A stretch of DNA of 64,000 nucleotides from Parasponia andersonii (Eukaryota; Streptophyta; Magnoliopsida; Rosales; Cannabaceae), in NCBI GenBank assembly GCA_002914805.1, contig JXTB01000146.1, positions 779,832 through 843,831 on the forward strand, given 5' to 3'. The position numbers and the translations under genes were made by a program. Position 1 is the stretch's first letter. Each line of letters opens with the position of its first letter. The notes beneath the pieces are model-generated. The model had not been told where the DNA came from and ran no database searches. It worked only from the letters and a program-made list of their open reading frames with translations. Below are positions 1-11,949 of the stretch, in pieces.

Positions 1-475
1 ATGGTCCCTAAGTTAATATTTTTGGCAATTAAGTCCTTAAATTTTCAAAACTTTGAAAATTATATCCTTTTTGTTTGTTGATATTAAAATTTTCATGAAA
101 TTGAATATATTTAAGTGAAGTAAATTGGTATTTCACTAACATTAATTAGCTTGGAAGGGAAATAGAAAAAGAAAAATTAAGAGAAATTTTAAATTTTTGA
201 GAATTCTATTTTTTAATTTTTCATTTTATGTTGTTAATTTTTAGTTATTTTCCTTCCAATTCCAATTAATGTCAGAAAAATATTGATTTTGATATTCAAA
301 AACTTTGCATGTGGCTTGAAAATGCTTGATTCCATCTAATATTTTAACAATTATTTACAAAAAGGGCTTAATTGCCAAAATGTTTAGAACTTAAGGACTT
401 AATTGCTAAAAATAATAGTTCAGGGACCATTTTGCCAATTACGAAAAATGTAGGGGCCAGTCATGCCAGTAACCC
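1..475. repeat. Foldback/TIR non-autonomous element, cut by window start
   Basis: The first 40 bases and bases 391-430 are near-perfect inverted copies of each other, both containing the words for 'atggtccct' and 'aattaagtccttaa'. Inside, 130-165 pairs with 235-275 (cattaattagcttggaagg against ccttccaattccaattaatg). The whole stretch can therefore fold into one long imperfect hairpin. The right arm continues to about 475 with no visible partner, so the left arm probably starts before the window. There is no coding capacity. This is the shape of a plant MITE or small Mutator-like foldback element; the superfamily cannot be set without the missing left end and target duplication. Confidence 0.6.
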
Positions 476-1343
476 TATTTTCTATATACTATATATAGAC
501 AAAATAATACTTAAAGTCCTAATTATTGTACTAAATTTTTAATGCTAACACACATAGCATGTGATTTATCATCACTTCATTAGTAATAATATATTTAATT
601 TATTTGTGATAAGTTTTAACACACTAATTGAATGTTGACAACACATACCAATGTGTTAGTACAAAAAATCTAGTATAATAGTTGGGTCCCTAACATTACC
701 CTGAAGACAATTAAGTAAGCACATCCATATAAGGGACTTCTACTAGTGAAATGAATATTTTTTGCGTACCTTTCGTTTAAATAAATATCTTTTTTTTTTT
801 ATCAAATAAGAAGATCAATTTTATTATGTATAACATATAAGAAATGATATACATTAATATAAAATTGGTTTATTGAAACAAATATACTAATATATGATAC
901 ATTCAGTGTAAAAACTTACAATAAACAGTCATTTTACTATAAAAAGAAAAATTGGAATTTATTAAATATGATGTGCACATTTGTGAAAACTACTCTGTGG
1001 ATAAACAACTTGAATAAGAAGTTCGAAAATTGAACAAAAAAAACTAAAGGACAAGAAGTAAACTAAGAGCACGTACGCCAACATAATTGAGAGATACAAA
1101 AGCACACATATGGTGCTTGTCATAACATCAAAGTTGGAACTTGGAATGCATCTTTCATATGGGTCCATGGAAGTACTAGTTTCTTGACTACATTTAAGTT
1201 GATATATCGAGACTCCATTTAAATGGGAGACAATACAAGATCTAGGTGTTCTTTAAAGAAAAAGAAAAAATATTGATTTTGTGACATTTTATTCAGTAAC
1301 ATTTGTACCCAAAAAAAAGGTGCCAAAATAAGCACATTTTAGT

Positions 1344-1577
1344 GACATTAACATAAAAATGTTGTTAACGTATTCTTTTGAAGAGATCTCTAAACTTTTA
1401 ACTTTGGCGGCATTTAAGAAGGCCACAAAATTTATGTTCAGTGGCATTTTGCTAACGAATGACATTACCGTAAAAATGTTGTTCACTTATTCTTTTGAAG
1501 AGATCTCTAAACTTTTAACTTTGGCAGTATTTAAGAAGGCCACAAAATTTATGTTCAGTGGCATTTTGCTAAAGCAT
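1344..1577 (+). repeat. 117-bp tandem duplication (two copies)
   Basis: Two head-to-tail copies start at 1344 and 1461, with only a few mismatches. The period is 39 codons, so a 74-codon open frame at 1359-1583 is simply the same peptide block twice (core TYSFEEISKLLTLA). The repeat keeps one frame open but there is no sign of a real gene: no start context, no splice partner and no known domain. I read it as a recent tandem duplication in non-coding DNA. Confidence 0.6.
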
Positions 1578-1809
1578 GATTAAGTTGTGGCCGAACTCAA
1601 ATATACATATATATGGCACATAGAGAGAATGAGCGAAGAAAAAAAAAAAAAACAGAACTCATCCATCCTATTAATGGAATGAGATTTAAAAATAAAAAGT
1701 AAAAAACCATCTATGCATGTAAGGGACAGCATAAAAAGCAATAAATGACTTTTTATATTTAGATAGACACTAATTATAATAGATTTTTAGGTACAATTAT
1801 TCAACTCAT

Positions 1810-1998
1810 ATTGCNCCGTTGGATCACCATCTAATGGTGATCCAATGGCTATAATAAAGTGTATGAAAAGACGTGTATTATTAATGCTCTTTTTCTCTCT
1901 TATTTTTTACAATAAAAAATATGCATGCTAAATTTTCATCGGACAAATTGATACCTATGCATAGGTAAAAGAAAAAAATACCTACTGGATTGGTGCCC
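1810..1998. mobile_element. MITE copy 1 (GGGCACCAATCCAGTAGG family)
   Basis: The right end, read on the minus strand, begins GGGCACCAATCCAGTAGGTA and is followed outward by a TA-repeat tract. The interior contains a perfect 12-bp-arm palindrome at about 1819-1846 (TTGGATCACCAT, CTA, then its complement). The same interior and right end recur at 36865-37102, and a left end recurs at 42218. The left end of this copy is eroded near the single N at 1815. Insertion next to TA dinucleotides suggests a TA-target family, but this is an inference. Confidence 0.6.
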
Positions 1999-1999
1999 A

Positions 2000-2025
2000 T
2001 ATATATATATATATATATATATATA
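2000..2025. repeat. (TA)n microsatellite
   Basis: An uninterrupted TA run abuts the outer end of MITE copy 1. Similar TA runs lie at about 9503-9531, 14606-14622, 14652-14680, 33288-33308, 33418-33448, 37103-37130 and 42727-42752. Confidence 0.9.
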
Positions 2026-2480
2026 GGGGATTTAGTGAAATGATTATTTTTTGCACTTTATTTTAATAAATGTCCATATTTTTTTAATAGTAAAAATAAC
2101 TTAATTATAAAAACTGATATAATTAGTGTAAAAACTGATATAATGTTATTTGATATACACAATGCAAAAAATGATATAGACGATCATTTTGCTCTAAGAA
2201 GAAAAACAAAAGACATTTATTAAAATGAAGACTAAAAAGGGCCCTTTTGTTATAAATTTTCTATATCTAAACAACCTAAATAAGAAGACCAAAGCACAAG
2301 AAGGAAACTAAGAGCACGCTAATATATGATGGAGAGACATAAAAGTGCACAGGTGTGTTGCTGGCCATAACATCAAAGTGGGAGGAATATTGATGCTTTA
2401 CTTGAAATTAAATGCATGTTTCATATGGGCCTATGGAAAGTACTCGTTTATGGACTATACAGTACTAAAGGCGGAGACAA

Positions 2481-3540
2481 CACAAGTTGTAGTTGTAGGA
2501 ATGAGTTCGATTAAGGTCATATAAAGATGAACAGTGAGGAAGGACAAGAAGAAGTTAAACATGTTCCAAGCATTCGAAGGAACTTGGTTGAAGTATACTT
2601 GAAATTAGTTATAACATATCAAATATCAAAGAGTGATCATAGAACGTGTTTAGCATTATTTAGCTTATGTAAGTTGTTTGGATTAAGGTTGCTGATTTTG
2701 TTGGGAAGATGAATGCTTGTGAAGTTTCAAAAGCTGGTAAGAGGGATTCAAGTTATAGGTGGAGCTGATGATTCAAGACTCTTTGGAAGAATACAATCTA
2801 TATAGACCAGAGTGCAAATCGTGTTTGAGATCCTAATATATAAGGGATTTCGATTGGAAGAAACAAATAGAGAAATAATCTTTAGTGTTTCTCGTGACAA
2901 GTGAAGATTAGAAGATAGACGCTGCTAATGAATTGATTACAATAGCCCTAGCTGGAGAAATGTTTTGACGTGACAACGGATTTAATTATTACGCATGGAA
3001 ATGTTTTATTTATTTCTATTTTATTATATTAGGCTAAGGTGTGACAATTATCAGGTTTCTTATTTTACTATTGTAAAAGAGTTAGTAAAATTATATTTTT
3101 ACAACAATTTGTAGGGGGAATAATAATTTCTTACTAGGACTTAGAAAAGTGTAAACTATTGTCCATTAATAGTCGAAAGTTTAGAATGGAGAGGGGATCA
3201 ATCAATCAAAAAGAAAACTTGGCCAAGAGAAAATGTAGATAAAAGTCCTTGAACTGAAATTTTACGATCCTATTAAATCCTAATTTACAGTTGTATTTTC
3301 TGAATAAAAGAGTTTCCTTTGTTAGGCTTAATCTAAGAAAGCATGTCCATCTTAGCAACTCTTGGTGGTGCTTATGTGTGTTTCTTGTGTGTTTGTCATA
3401 TTCTAACTTTGTTTTAATTTTTTCAACAATAATAATCATTAATGATTTCAACATAAGTCTGTCATATAAGGACATAAAGCTTAGATTTTTTTTCCCCTCC
3501 TTAATATGTAAGAAGGATTCCAATGCATGCTATTGAATTT
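2481..3540. other. Spacer without recognisable gene
   Basis: This is AT-rich sequence with short open frames (2527-2712 on plus, 3206-3523 on minus) that have no recognisable domain and no conserved splice arrangement. I see nothing else I can support. Confidence 0.5.
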
Positions 3541-4087
3541 TATGGCCCGAAGTCCTATTCGGTGCCCTTAGTGGTACATGGTCCAAATACCCATGGACTA
3601 ATAAGAAGGGGCCATATCCAATATAACGAGTAATATTTGTAAATATTCTATTAATCTAGATACGAGTGCGAACGTACTAGTTTCTAATAAATTTGAGATG
3701 TAAATATGTCATATGTATTTTACGGTACATTCAATTCTAATCATCTCCTTATTTAATAAGGAATATTTCTTATTGATTAAGGAATTAGGAAACATCTTTA
3801 CTAAAGAGGAAAAGATGCGTACGTTCTCTAAAATTCATTTATTATTTTTCTGAGAGTTAAAAAACAAGCCATAGTAAAATAACACATTTTCTCCCTCTTT
3901 TTGTGCCAAAAATCCTATTGAGTACTCTTGAGTAACGGATTTTGTAGTAATTATTCTTGTAACACCACTCACCACAAGTATTCAAGAAGAAGCCTTTTTA
4001 CAGAGAACATGAGGCACCAAGGAGAATCTTAGACTAGTGGTTTGACAGAGGACTCAACCAGTGCCACCATTACCCATGCTTCTAACA
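3541..4087 (+). repeat. Putative degenerate LTR preceding a tRNA-Met-like primer site
   Basis: The segment ends in ...TTCTAACA at 4087 and is directly followed at 4089-4101 by TAGTATCAGAGTC, close to the TGGTATCAGAGC primer-binding site used by many Ty1/copia elements (complement of initiator tRNA-Met). The left end is not clear: 3541 is only where LTR-like composition begins. It does not match the LTR at 8880-9348, so it is probably the 5' LTR of another, otherwise lost, copia element. Confidence 0.35.
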
Positions 4088-4368
4088 TTAGTATCAGAGT
4101 CTTTATTGGCGGGCTCTATTTTCCGTACGAAAGAGGCAAAGGATAGAAGTATATAAACTCTTAAATCGAAAATACTCATAATATGCCTTGTTTTTTTGTT
4201 TATGTAGTTCTGCTTATCTTTTGGCCTCAATTTTGTATTACGTGGTAGACACTTGTGTATATATGTTCATCTGGAGGTTATTTGATTTATAGCTTTGAAG
4301 ATTAAGAGTCAAAATATATTTTTTCCCCAAAATTTTTACTATATGTCGCATCGTTGCTTGACCTAACA

Positions 4369-5065
4369 TGATTTTGATATATATGAATATAATTTGTATC
4401 TTTCATAATCTTATTTAGGAAGATATGATTTTTTAAATTTATGCCATATCTATAATTATTTTTTCATATTTACCAATTTGATTTTCAAAACATACTTTCT
4501 TTGATAGAGAGCGTGTCTCACTTGCCTATTTAACAGCAGAGTTGGAAATGGCGTGGCATGTCATCGGGACAAAATTGGTGGCCAGAATTGTTTGATGTAG
4601 ACGACAGAGGGCAATATATATCAGACTTTTAGATACCAGATCGTTCCTAGAGGCAATGACACAGAGCGAAGCACAGCCACGGGGTCGCGCCTATGATTTT
4701 AGTATATGAGGAATCTAGTTACAATTATTATTCCACATGATTTGTATTTTTCGTATTCTTATTTACGGATATATAAGTTTTAAAACTTATGTCATATATG
4801 TAATTATTTTTCCATATTTAGCAATCTATTTTTCAAAACACCCTTTCTCTAGGAGAGTATGTCTCACTCACCTATTTAAAAATAGAGATGAAAGTGACGA
4901 GGCATGTGATCGGGACAAGGACGATGTGAAGAGTTTGTTGGTGGCCAAAATTATTCGATGTAGACAACAGAGCGCAATGCATATCAAACGTTTGGACACT
5001 GGGTCGTGCCTAGAGGTAGTGGCACAAAGCAAAGCCCAGCCACAGGGTCGTGCCTATGGGCACCA
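4369..5065. repeat. Imperfect tandem duplication, period about 365 bp
   Basis: The block at 4369-4705 is repeated at about 4738-5065, in the same order and orientation. Shared landmarks are the 'atgattt...cttattta' start, 'gtgtctcac/gtatgtctcac', 'gatgtagac', and 'cctagaggcaatggcacag' against 'cctagaggtagtggcacaa'. The copies differ by many substitutions. An open frame at 4737-5069 lies in the second copy and has no known domain; it is probably fortuitous. The tandem sits between the putative LTR/primer site and the copia pol remains. Confidence 0.6.
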
Positions 5066-5905
5066 TTAGCCTAGGGTCACGTCCCACCCGTTGAACTTGG
5101 AATAGGCCCTAAGGGGCTGGCCTTGGGCCGCTCCTGGCCACCTAGAGTCTTTTTTTATGATTATTATTATTATTAAAAGTAAAGGTTGCTGATTTGAAAA
5201 ATAAAATCAGGAAATATGTTTTTTTAATTATGAGTTTTATAAAAAGAATACATATTTACATTTGGGTTTGAACATATGTTTTTGACACTATTTTTATTTG
5301 ACACTATTACATATTAATTATGTTATTCTTTTGGTTGATTATGTATATGTACAATTTTGTTTTTTTGGAAATTGAAATATATGGCAATATTTTGTGTATG
5401 ATTAGTTGCTTATTATTTTTAGTACAATTTAAAACTGTCTTAGTAAGATTTATTTCAGAAAACAAATTGCCTTAGTAAGCATGGTTAGATGTGTTTATTT
5501 GAAATTATTTTGACCTATGTGTCAATTAATTGAATTATAATTATATGCCTATTTTTGCACATTATTATTATGATATGTATGTTAAAAACACGCTAAGAAT
5601 GTCACATTTTAGTATAGAAGTATAGTGGTAGAATTTAATTATTCATGTATACACATTTTACACAAAGTTTAGAATAAATAATAAAAAATCTAGACATAGA
5701 AGATAAAAGGATGGCTAAAGAAAGATCATTGTGTGCGCGTTATTATGTGAAGCATTATGCACAATGATTTGATCATCAAGTCTGAAGAGCATGTCATTGC
5801 ATGAGAGATGCGAGATACATTGAAGCAGAAATTTAGTAGGACTTCTTCTATGAGACTACGTATACTGAACATCGATCAATGTTCGTGGAGCTTGATTAAT
5901 CAATC

Positions 5906-8840
5906 AACAGAAGTGTTTCTTTCGATGATAATTCAAAAGTAGCGGTAAAAGAAAAAGGTAAAATTCTTATCCTCTTGAAAAATGAGGGACATATTTCAAT
6001 TGTTTATTATGTACCCACCACGAAAACAAATATTTTGAGTTTGGGACAACTCTTGGAGAAAAACTATGATATTCACTTGAAAGATTATAGTCTTTCTATA
6101 AGAGATAACAATATGAACTTAATTGCCAAGATGCCTATATCAAGAAATAGAATGTTCTTATTAAACATTCAAAATGATATGGCAAAATATCTCAAAGCAT
6201 GTTATAAAGATTCATCATGGTTATGGCATTTGAAATTCAGGCATCTTAACTTCGGAGGACTAGGCCTACTATCTAAGAAAGAGATAGTGAGAGGCTTTCC
6301 ATGCATCAATCGTCCTAATCAGCTTTGTGAATGATGCTTACTCGGGAAACAATTCAGGAAAAACTTTCTAAAAGAGTCAACTTCAAGAGCCCAGAAGCCA
6401 CTAGAGCTCGTGTATACAAATATGTGTGGTCCTATCAAACTAAGTTCTCTCGATAAGAGCATTTACTTCTTGCTCTCTATTGATGATTTCTTAAGAAAGA
6501 CTTGGGTTTATTTCTTGATGCAAAAATCACAAGTCTTTAAATCTTTCAAGAAGTTTAAGGCTATAGTAGAGAAAGAAAGTGGTCTTCAGATCAAAGCCAT
6601 GAGATCTGACGGAGGAGAAGAATTCACTTCAAAATAGTTCCAAGAATTCTATGAAGCCAATGGAATTTAACGACCTTTAATCGTTTCAAGATCTCCCCAA
6701 TAAAATGGTGTAGCAAAAAGGAAGAACCGAATCATCCTCAACATGGCTCGAAGCATGCTGAAAAGTAAGAGATTACCCAAAGAGTTCTGGGTAAAAGCTA
6801 TTGCATGTGCGGTCTAGTTGTCCAATCAATCTCCAATAAGAAGTGTGTAGGGAAAGACACCACAGAAGCTTGGAGTAGAAGGAAGCCTGGGATCTCCCAC
6901 TTAAGAGTCTTTGGAAGCATAGCCTATGTGCATGTGCCAGACGAACATAGAACCAAGCTTGACGATAAAAGTAAGAAGTCCATTTTCATTGGCTACGACA
7001 CCAACTCTAAAGGATATAAGTTATACAATCCTAACAATGGAAAAGTAACTATCAGCCGAGATGTAATATTCGATGAAAAAGATGAATGGGACTTTGGTTC
7101 TTAAACAAATGACTACAATTTCTTTCCACAATTTGAAGATGAAGAAACACTACTAGAGTAAGCAAGAGAAGGTCATTAAGAGGCTATTACTCCACTTTCT
7201 TCACCAACATCATCCATTCATGAAGATTCACCTCTATCTTTCATAACTGAGAGGCATGAAGAACGTACAAAAAGTCTTGAAGATCTATATGAGGCAACCG
7301 TCTAGACTCGAAAACCTCACTCTATTTTAGTTATTTACTGATTATGAACTGGTGAACTTCCAAGAGACTGTACAAGATAAAAAGTGGAGGAATACGATAG
7401 ATGAAAAAGTCAAAGCCATAGAGAAAACTGACACTTAAGAACTTTCTACTCTTCCCAAAAGTCATAAAGCTATCAGTGTAAAATGAGTATATAAGGTGAA
7501 GAAGAAAGCCAATAGAGAGTTAGAAAGATGCAAAGTAAGGCTAGTTGTGAAAGGCTATAGAAAGAGCTGGCATTGACTATGACGAGTTATTTACCCTTAT
7601 TACACGATTGGAAACTATAAGACTAATTATTTCTCTTACTGCTCAAAACAAATGAAAGATTCATCAAATGGATGTAAAGCCTGCATTTCTGAATAGAGTT
7701 CTTGAAGAAAAAGTCTATATCGAACAACCATTGGGTTTGAGGTAAAAAGGCATAAAGATAAGATTTTGAAGCTGAAGAAGGCTCTTTATGGTCTAAAGCA
7801 AGCACCAAGAGTATGGAATAACCAAATTGACAAATATTTCCAAGAGAATGGATTCATTAAGTGCCCTTATGAACATGCTCTCTATGTTAAAACTAAAGAT
7901 GGAGACATTCTGCTCGTATGCTTGTACGTAGATGATCTCATATTCATTAGAAATAATCCAAGAATGTTCGACGAATTCAAGAAAGTAATGACACATGAGT
8001 TTCAAATAACAGACATTGGATTTATGGCATACTACCTTGGCATAGAAGTCAAGCAAAAGGAAAAAGGCATCTTTATCTCTCAAAAAAGCTATACAAAGGA
8101 GATCCTGCAGAAATTCAATATAGATGATTTCAAATCGATAAGTACACCAGTGAAGTGCAAAATAAAATTATTTAAAGATGATGAAGCAGAAAAGGTGGAT
8201 CCAACACACTTCAAGAGCCTTATTAGATTCTTTCGGTACTTGATATGTACCAAGCCCAACATTTTTTATGCAATTGGACTAGTGGGTCGTTACATAGAAA
8301 TTCAAATAATTACTCACTTCAAAGTTACGAAGAGAATTCTCTGTTACCTAAAAGGTATGATCAATCTTGGCTTGTTCTATTCAGTTTTCAATTATTTTAA
8401 ACTCATTAGTTACAGTGATGGTGATTAGGCCGAAGATATTGATAATCGAAAAAAGCACAACTAGTTTTGTGTTTTTCATGAGAGAAACTGCCTTCACTTG
8501 GGTATCCAAGAAACAATCGATTATCACTCTTTCAATATGTAAAGCTGAGTATGTAGCTACTATATCATGTGTTAGTCATGTAATCTGGCTAAAAAGGTCG
8601 TTGAAAGAGATAAACATGCCTCAAAAGGAGCCAATAGAGATTTGCATCGATAATAAGTCAGCAATAGCTTTGGCTAAAAATCTAATATTTCATGATCGAA
8701 GTAAGAATATCGACACTTGTTATCATTATATAAGAGAATGTGTTACAAATAAAAAAGTGCAATTGGAGTATGTGAGATCACATGATCCAATTACTGATAT
8801 TTTCACCAAGTCACACAAGTTTGAAGACTTCGAAGATTAA
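5906..8840 (+). pseudogene. Copia gag-pol polyprotein remnant
   Basis: This is the remains of the Ty1/copia polyprotein. Open pieces in order: 5975-6334 holds the GAG-pre-integrase region (WLWHLKFRHLNFGGLGLL); 6410-6637 holds the integrase core start (MCGPIKLSS) and RSDGGEEFTSK; 6805-7104 the integrase C-terminal part; 7766-8428 the reverse transcriptase, with ALYGLKQAPR and the catalytic LYVDDL; 8367-8840 the RNase H (KQSIITLSICKAEYVA, IDNKSAIALAKN). The retropepsin active site is not present upstream. At least ten in-frame stops and several frameshifts interrupt it. One frameshift sits in the A-run near 8448, and a stop at 8426-8428 replaces the usual Trp after YSDGD. In life it would copy element RNA to cDNA and integrate it; this copy cannot. 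Confidence 0.9.
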
Positions 8841-8870
8841 GAAACTTGCATCGTGTTATAAAATAAGTTT

Positions 8871-8879
8871 AAGGGGAGG
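8871..8879 (+). promoter_or_regulatory. Polypurine tract of the copia element
   Basis: AAGGGGAGG lies immediately before the TGTTG start of the LTR. In LTR retrotransposons this is the plus-strand priming site. Its place at the LTR boundary fixes the orientation as plus. Confidence 0.8.
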
Positions 8880-9348
8880 TGTTGAAAACCAACTTATCTA
8901 AGCCCATAAGAAGTATTCTAGGCCCATCAACATGAGCCCCAATAAGTTAGCGTTAGTTGAAATGCAAAGCTTATAAAATAAGAAATCTAAGTCTAAATTG
9001 AAAAAGTTTTCCACCAAGAATCTTCTAGTGTTAGCTAGATATTAGTTTTTTAAATGTGAATCATTTAATTACTTAGATTATTACTAGAAGTGTGTAGAAG
9101 AAAATATGTATGACTTAAGGACTTTTGTAATTATTTATTTGTGTAGTTCTCCTTATTTCTCAGGTACTATAAATACCTTTCTACATTTAGATTCTAAGTA
9201 TCAAGTAAGAAGTAAAGTTTCTAAGAGTAAAGAAAAAAGATAAAGAAATATAGCATTTAGTGAGGGAGTGAACTTGAAGAGTGAAGTTGATAATTTTCTC
9301 TTCGAATAATATATGACTGAATAATAAAACTTATTTTTATTTCTAACA
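8880..9348 (+). repeat. 3' LTR of the copia element (469 bp)
   Basis: It begins TGTTGAAAACC right after the purine tract and ends TTTCTAACA, the usual TG...CA form. A TATAAAT-like box near 9168-9176 and an AATAAAA polyadenylation-like word near 9320 fit LTR promoter and terminator functions. No second copy was found in the window. Confidence 0.8.
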
Positions 9349-9734
9349 AAAGAACCTTGTCTTTAAGAAATTAATTTGCTCATCAGGTTCTAGGTAATTA
9401 AAGCCAATCGTGCTTAATAGGAAGCTTCAAGCAAATTAGGTGCTAGTATAAGAGGCCTTCTCAACATTAAATGTTGAAGAAAATTGAGAATGGAGAGGAC
9501 ATAGTTATATATATATATATATATATATATCTCTACATATAGGCACTGAAAAATAAGCTTTACATTTCTAATATTGGTCATAAGAAAACTAGAACTGGAA
9601 CGTGGGATCCAGCCAATTAATTTCGAAGGACAACCCATCTATCACCGTTGAGCAACTTACATAGAAAGAAAGTGGCAAATTTTAATTGAAATAAGGAAAT
9701 AAAAATTCAGAGTCCACCTAAAAGGGTTTATAGA
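9349..9734. other. Spacer with TA microsatellite
   Basis: This is AT-rich DNA with a TA run at about 9503-9531. The minus frame 9414-9638 runs through the TA repeat and is not credible as a gene. I see nothing else. Confidence 0.5.
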
Positions 9735-10115
9735 TTCTGAACCACTTTTAGGCTACTTCTGTTACGTTATTGCGAAGCATCTGCACTTTGCGAAGTCAGA
9801 GACCTGATGAATCTCCATCAAATCGATAAAGTGGTCTACACGATCTTCGGATAAGTTTTTTGTTCAAATGCATTTATGGTTGGAAATTTAAATCCATCGG
9901 ACAAGGGAGCTTCTCTGATTTCAGTGGAAAAGGGAGATCGTCGATATCCAATAATGAGCTCGTTAGCAAGATTTGCTAATGTGTCAAAGGCTCTCTCAAA
10001 TCATCCACTCGAATATTCCCAAGAAGATGGACTTTATTTCTCAATGCTGGTCCATAACTTTCATGGTAAGATCTTCCGCCAATTGTGGATGAAGTTTTTG
10101 TCAACGAGATAGCTG
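9735..10115 (-). pseudogene. Degenerate Ty3/gypsy gag fragment
   Basis: Read on the minus strand, this encodes a block similar in order and spacing to the gag of element B (about 40590-40810). Both have an 'ELI/ADGY...SPFS' motif, then 'APLSDGFKFPTINAF', then a 'DP..HV..F..LMEIH' type segment and a 'CR.FAIT' segment spread over shifted frames. It is the N-terminal part of the retrotransposon gag domain, which forms the particle shell. The fragment has no protease or polymerase and is broken by frameshifts. The plus-strand frame at 9876-10112 is its shadow. Confidence 0.6.
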
Positions 10116-10124
10116 CCATTAGGA

Positions 10125-10520
10125 TTTATGAATGAATTGTGTAAAAATAATAAAGTAATAAGAAAACAAGGAGAATTTTAGCGTGATTTAACCCAAAAAA
10201 ATATCTTATATCTAAGATTGTTCATGATTATTTCACTATTGGAGAGAGATTATAAATGAAAGTTTAGAGTCTTAAGGCACATAAAAATTTTGAAGAATAA
10301 TTTTTTAATGGAGTTGTGTACGAAGAAGTATGAGACTGGATTTTCTTTATATAGACGAGATGGCTCAACTTTTCTAATTTTGTAAATGAAAAGTTGTATA
10401 ATAATAATTACAATTTTGGGTAATTATACAAAAATTTAGATAAGAATATTAGATATAGAGTATTATGTGTCCCAATTTAGTTTCCCCATAAGAAAGCTTC
10501 TACAGTACATATATTTATTT
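10125..10520 (-). repeat. Degenerate LTR-like sequence next to the gag fragment
   Basis: The sequence 'acaaggagaattttagcgtg' followed by 'tttaaccc' resembles the LTR interior of elements B and D ('acaagaattttatagtggtt' plus 'caac'), and a 'tttatatag' box followed by 'atggctcaac' also recurs there. It lies on the 5' side of the minus-strand gag fragment, as a 5' LTR should. Similarity is weak and the boundaries are approximate. Confidence 0.4.
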
Positions 10521-10699
10521 CTTCATTTTCTTTCCTATATATACCGATGGATACCCCAACTAAAAGATGAGTTTGTTAAGATAACGAATGAATAACATCT
10601 AAGATTCAACTTCTCACTCCTTGTATATTTAACACCAAATTAATTTACAAATGTTCCATTTATTTGCAGATACCACTGAATATAAACAAAGAATTTTCT

Positions 10700-11040
10700 T
10701 CCCTCAAAAAAAATAAACAAAGAATTTTGAAGCTTTTAATTTATAGGGGAATATATGTAAATATTTATATAGAAAATGAAGCTTCTCACTACACCGGAAT
10801 TGCCGCTTTCTGGTACGGCCCTGATGCCAACTATTCAAGTGCGGAGACCAGAGCCTCGAATTGTGCTCGAGTTCTTTGTCATGGCTCGTCTAACATGGGA
10901 TTTCTCTCGGCCGCTGAGTAATGACCCTACGATTTGGCAACTTCGTTTCTGGACCTGCCCAAGTTTTTTAACGTATGAATTGTTTTTTGGGACCACTCCT
11001 TGGTATGATTATTTTTTTCCTACTAATCTTCTTACAATTT
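10700..11040 (+). other. GC-richer island with two overlapping open frames, unrecognised
   Basis: A block at about 10776-10970 is clearly richer in G and C than its surroundings. It holds two overlapping plus frames, 10664-10921 and 10776-11042 (the latter starting MKLLTTPELPLSGTALMPT). Neither matches a family I know and there is no obvious splice partner. It could be a captured or decayed gene fragment. I give no function. Confidence 0.25.
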
Positions 11041-11641
11041 AATATCTCTTACTGGAACTCCTTGATACATTGAAAATGTTTATCAGTCCTTTGTGATTGA
11101 AAAAAAAAAGGGGGCCAGCTAAAACTGAATGCAAGAATCATCTAAGATCGTAAGATATTTCATGAATTTATCCGCACTTGAAAAAATGAACAAATTCAAG
11201 AAATTCATGGCTCTTAACTTTTCTAAGGAATGATTCTTGAATTTTAGATTAAATTATAAATTTTCCCTAAACTCATATAATGTATCACCCATAGTCTTAA
11301 TAATAAATAAGTCAAAATTTCATAAAAAATCGTCTTATAATTAATTCATATACTTTATTTTGTATCACAAATCGACCTAAACTCTTTAATGAATTTAATT
11401 GAATTTTAAAGCAGTGATTAGTGAACGAAATGATACGTATGGTTTCATTAATATAGAAAAACAAAAATATTTACAACTAAAATGGTCAAAGCTGAATGAA
11501 TTTAACTTCCACGTAGATGCTTTATTTTTTGAGTTTCAAGAGCTATCTATATATTTTAGAATTAAAATACAGATTTAATTAACCGTTATATATTTTAGAG
11601 GAAAACTGATTTTTTATGGGGATTTTTTGAGAAAAAAAAAT

Positions 11642-11912
11642 GAAAAATCCCAAATTTTAATTAGAAAAATATCACTTTACAAAATATTTAGAAAATACTA
11701 TTTTTTATTAATTACTAAGATACTTGAAGTAACTATTCTAAGCTAATCTGGCTAATTACCCCAAGTAACTAGACTGGTTATCTCGAGTACATAGAAAAAT
11801 ATTAATTTTGAATTTAAAAAGTGGTATTTTCTAAATATTTTGTAAAAATAATTTTTTTAAAAATTTTCAAAAAGTGATATTTTTTTAACTCAATCCGGGA
11901 TTTTTTATATAG
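11642..11912. repeat. Palindromic (foldback) AT-rich element
   Basis: The left arm (aaaaatccc, then 'aaaaatatcacttt', 'acaaaatatttagaaaatac') reappears in reverse complement at the right end (about 11800-11912). The two arms share a common run of about 25 bp around 'caaaatatttagaaaatac'. The centre contains short repeats of 'aagtaact'. No coding capacity. Probably a MITE, with approximate ends. Confidence 0.45.
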
Positions 11913-11949
11913 AGAAAACTAAGTGGATAAACAATTATTTATCGAGTGA

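Larger units (their letters stand above)
745..2480. repeat. Dispersed direct duplication (745-1200 and 2025-2480)
   Basis: Two blocks of about 450 bp in the same orientation share a series of words in the same order: 'tagtgaaatga', the run near 'taaactaagagcacg', 'cataacatcaaagt', and 'tttcatatggg' followed by a similar 'catggaaagtactag/cg' segment. Divergence is high, with small indels, so the duplication is old. The 117-bp tandem repeat and a MITE lie between the copies. No coding frame is conserved. Confidence 0.55.
5700..9348 (+). mobile_element. 5'-truncated Ty1/copia retrotransposon
   Basis: Moving rightward, the remains are a scrap of copia gag (about 5800-5870), GAG-pre-integrase, integrase core, copia-type reverse transcriptase and RNase H, then a purine tract and an intact-looking LTR ending in TAACA. 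The 5' LTR, primer site, most of gag and the catalytic part of the protease are missing. Many stop codons and frameshifts show it is dead. Flanking target duplications cannot be checked because the 5' end is lost. Confidence 0.85.

Noticed and set aside
3541-9348. One complete copia element from the primer site at 4089 to the LTR at 9348
   Set aside because: The putative 5' LTR end (before 4087) does not match the 3' LTR at 8880-9348, so these are more likely two different elements.
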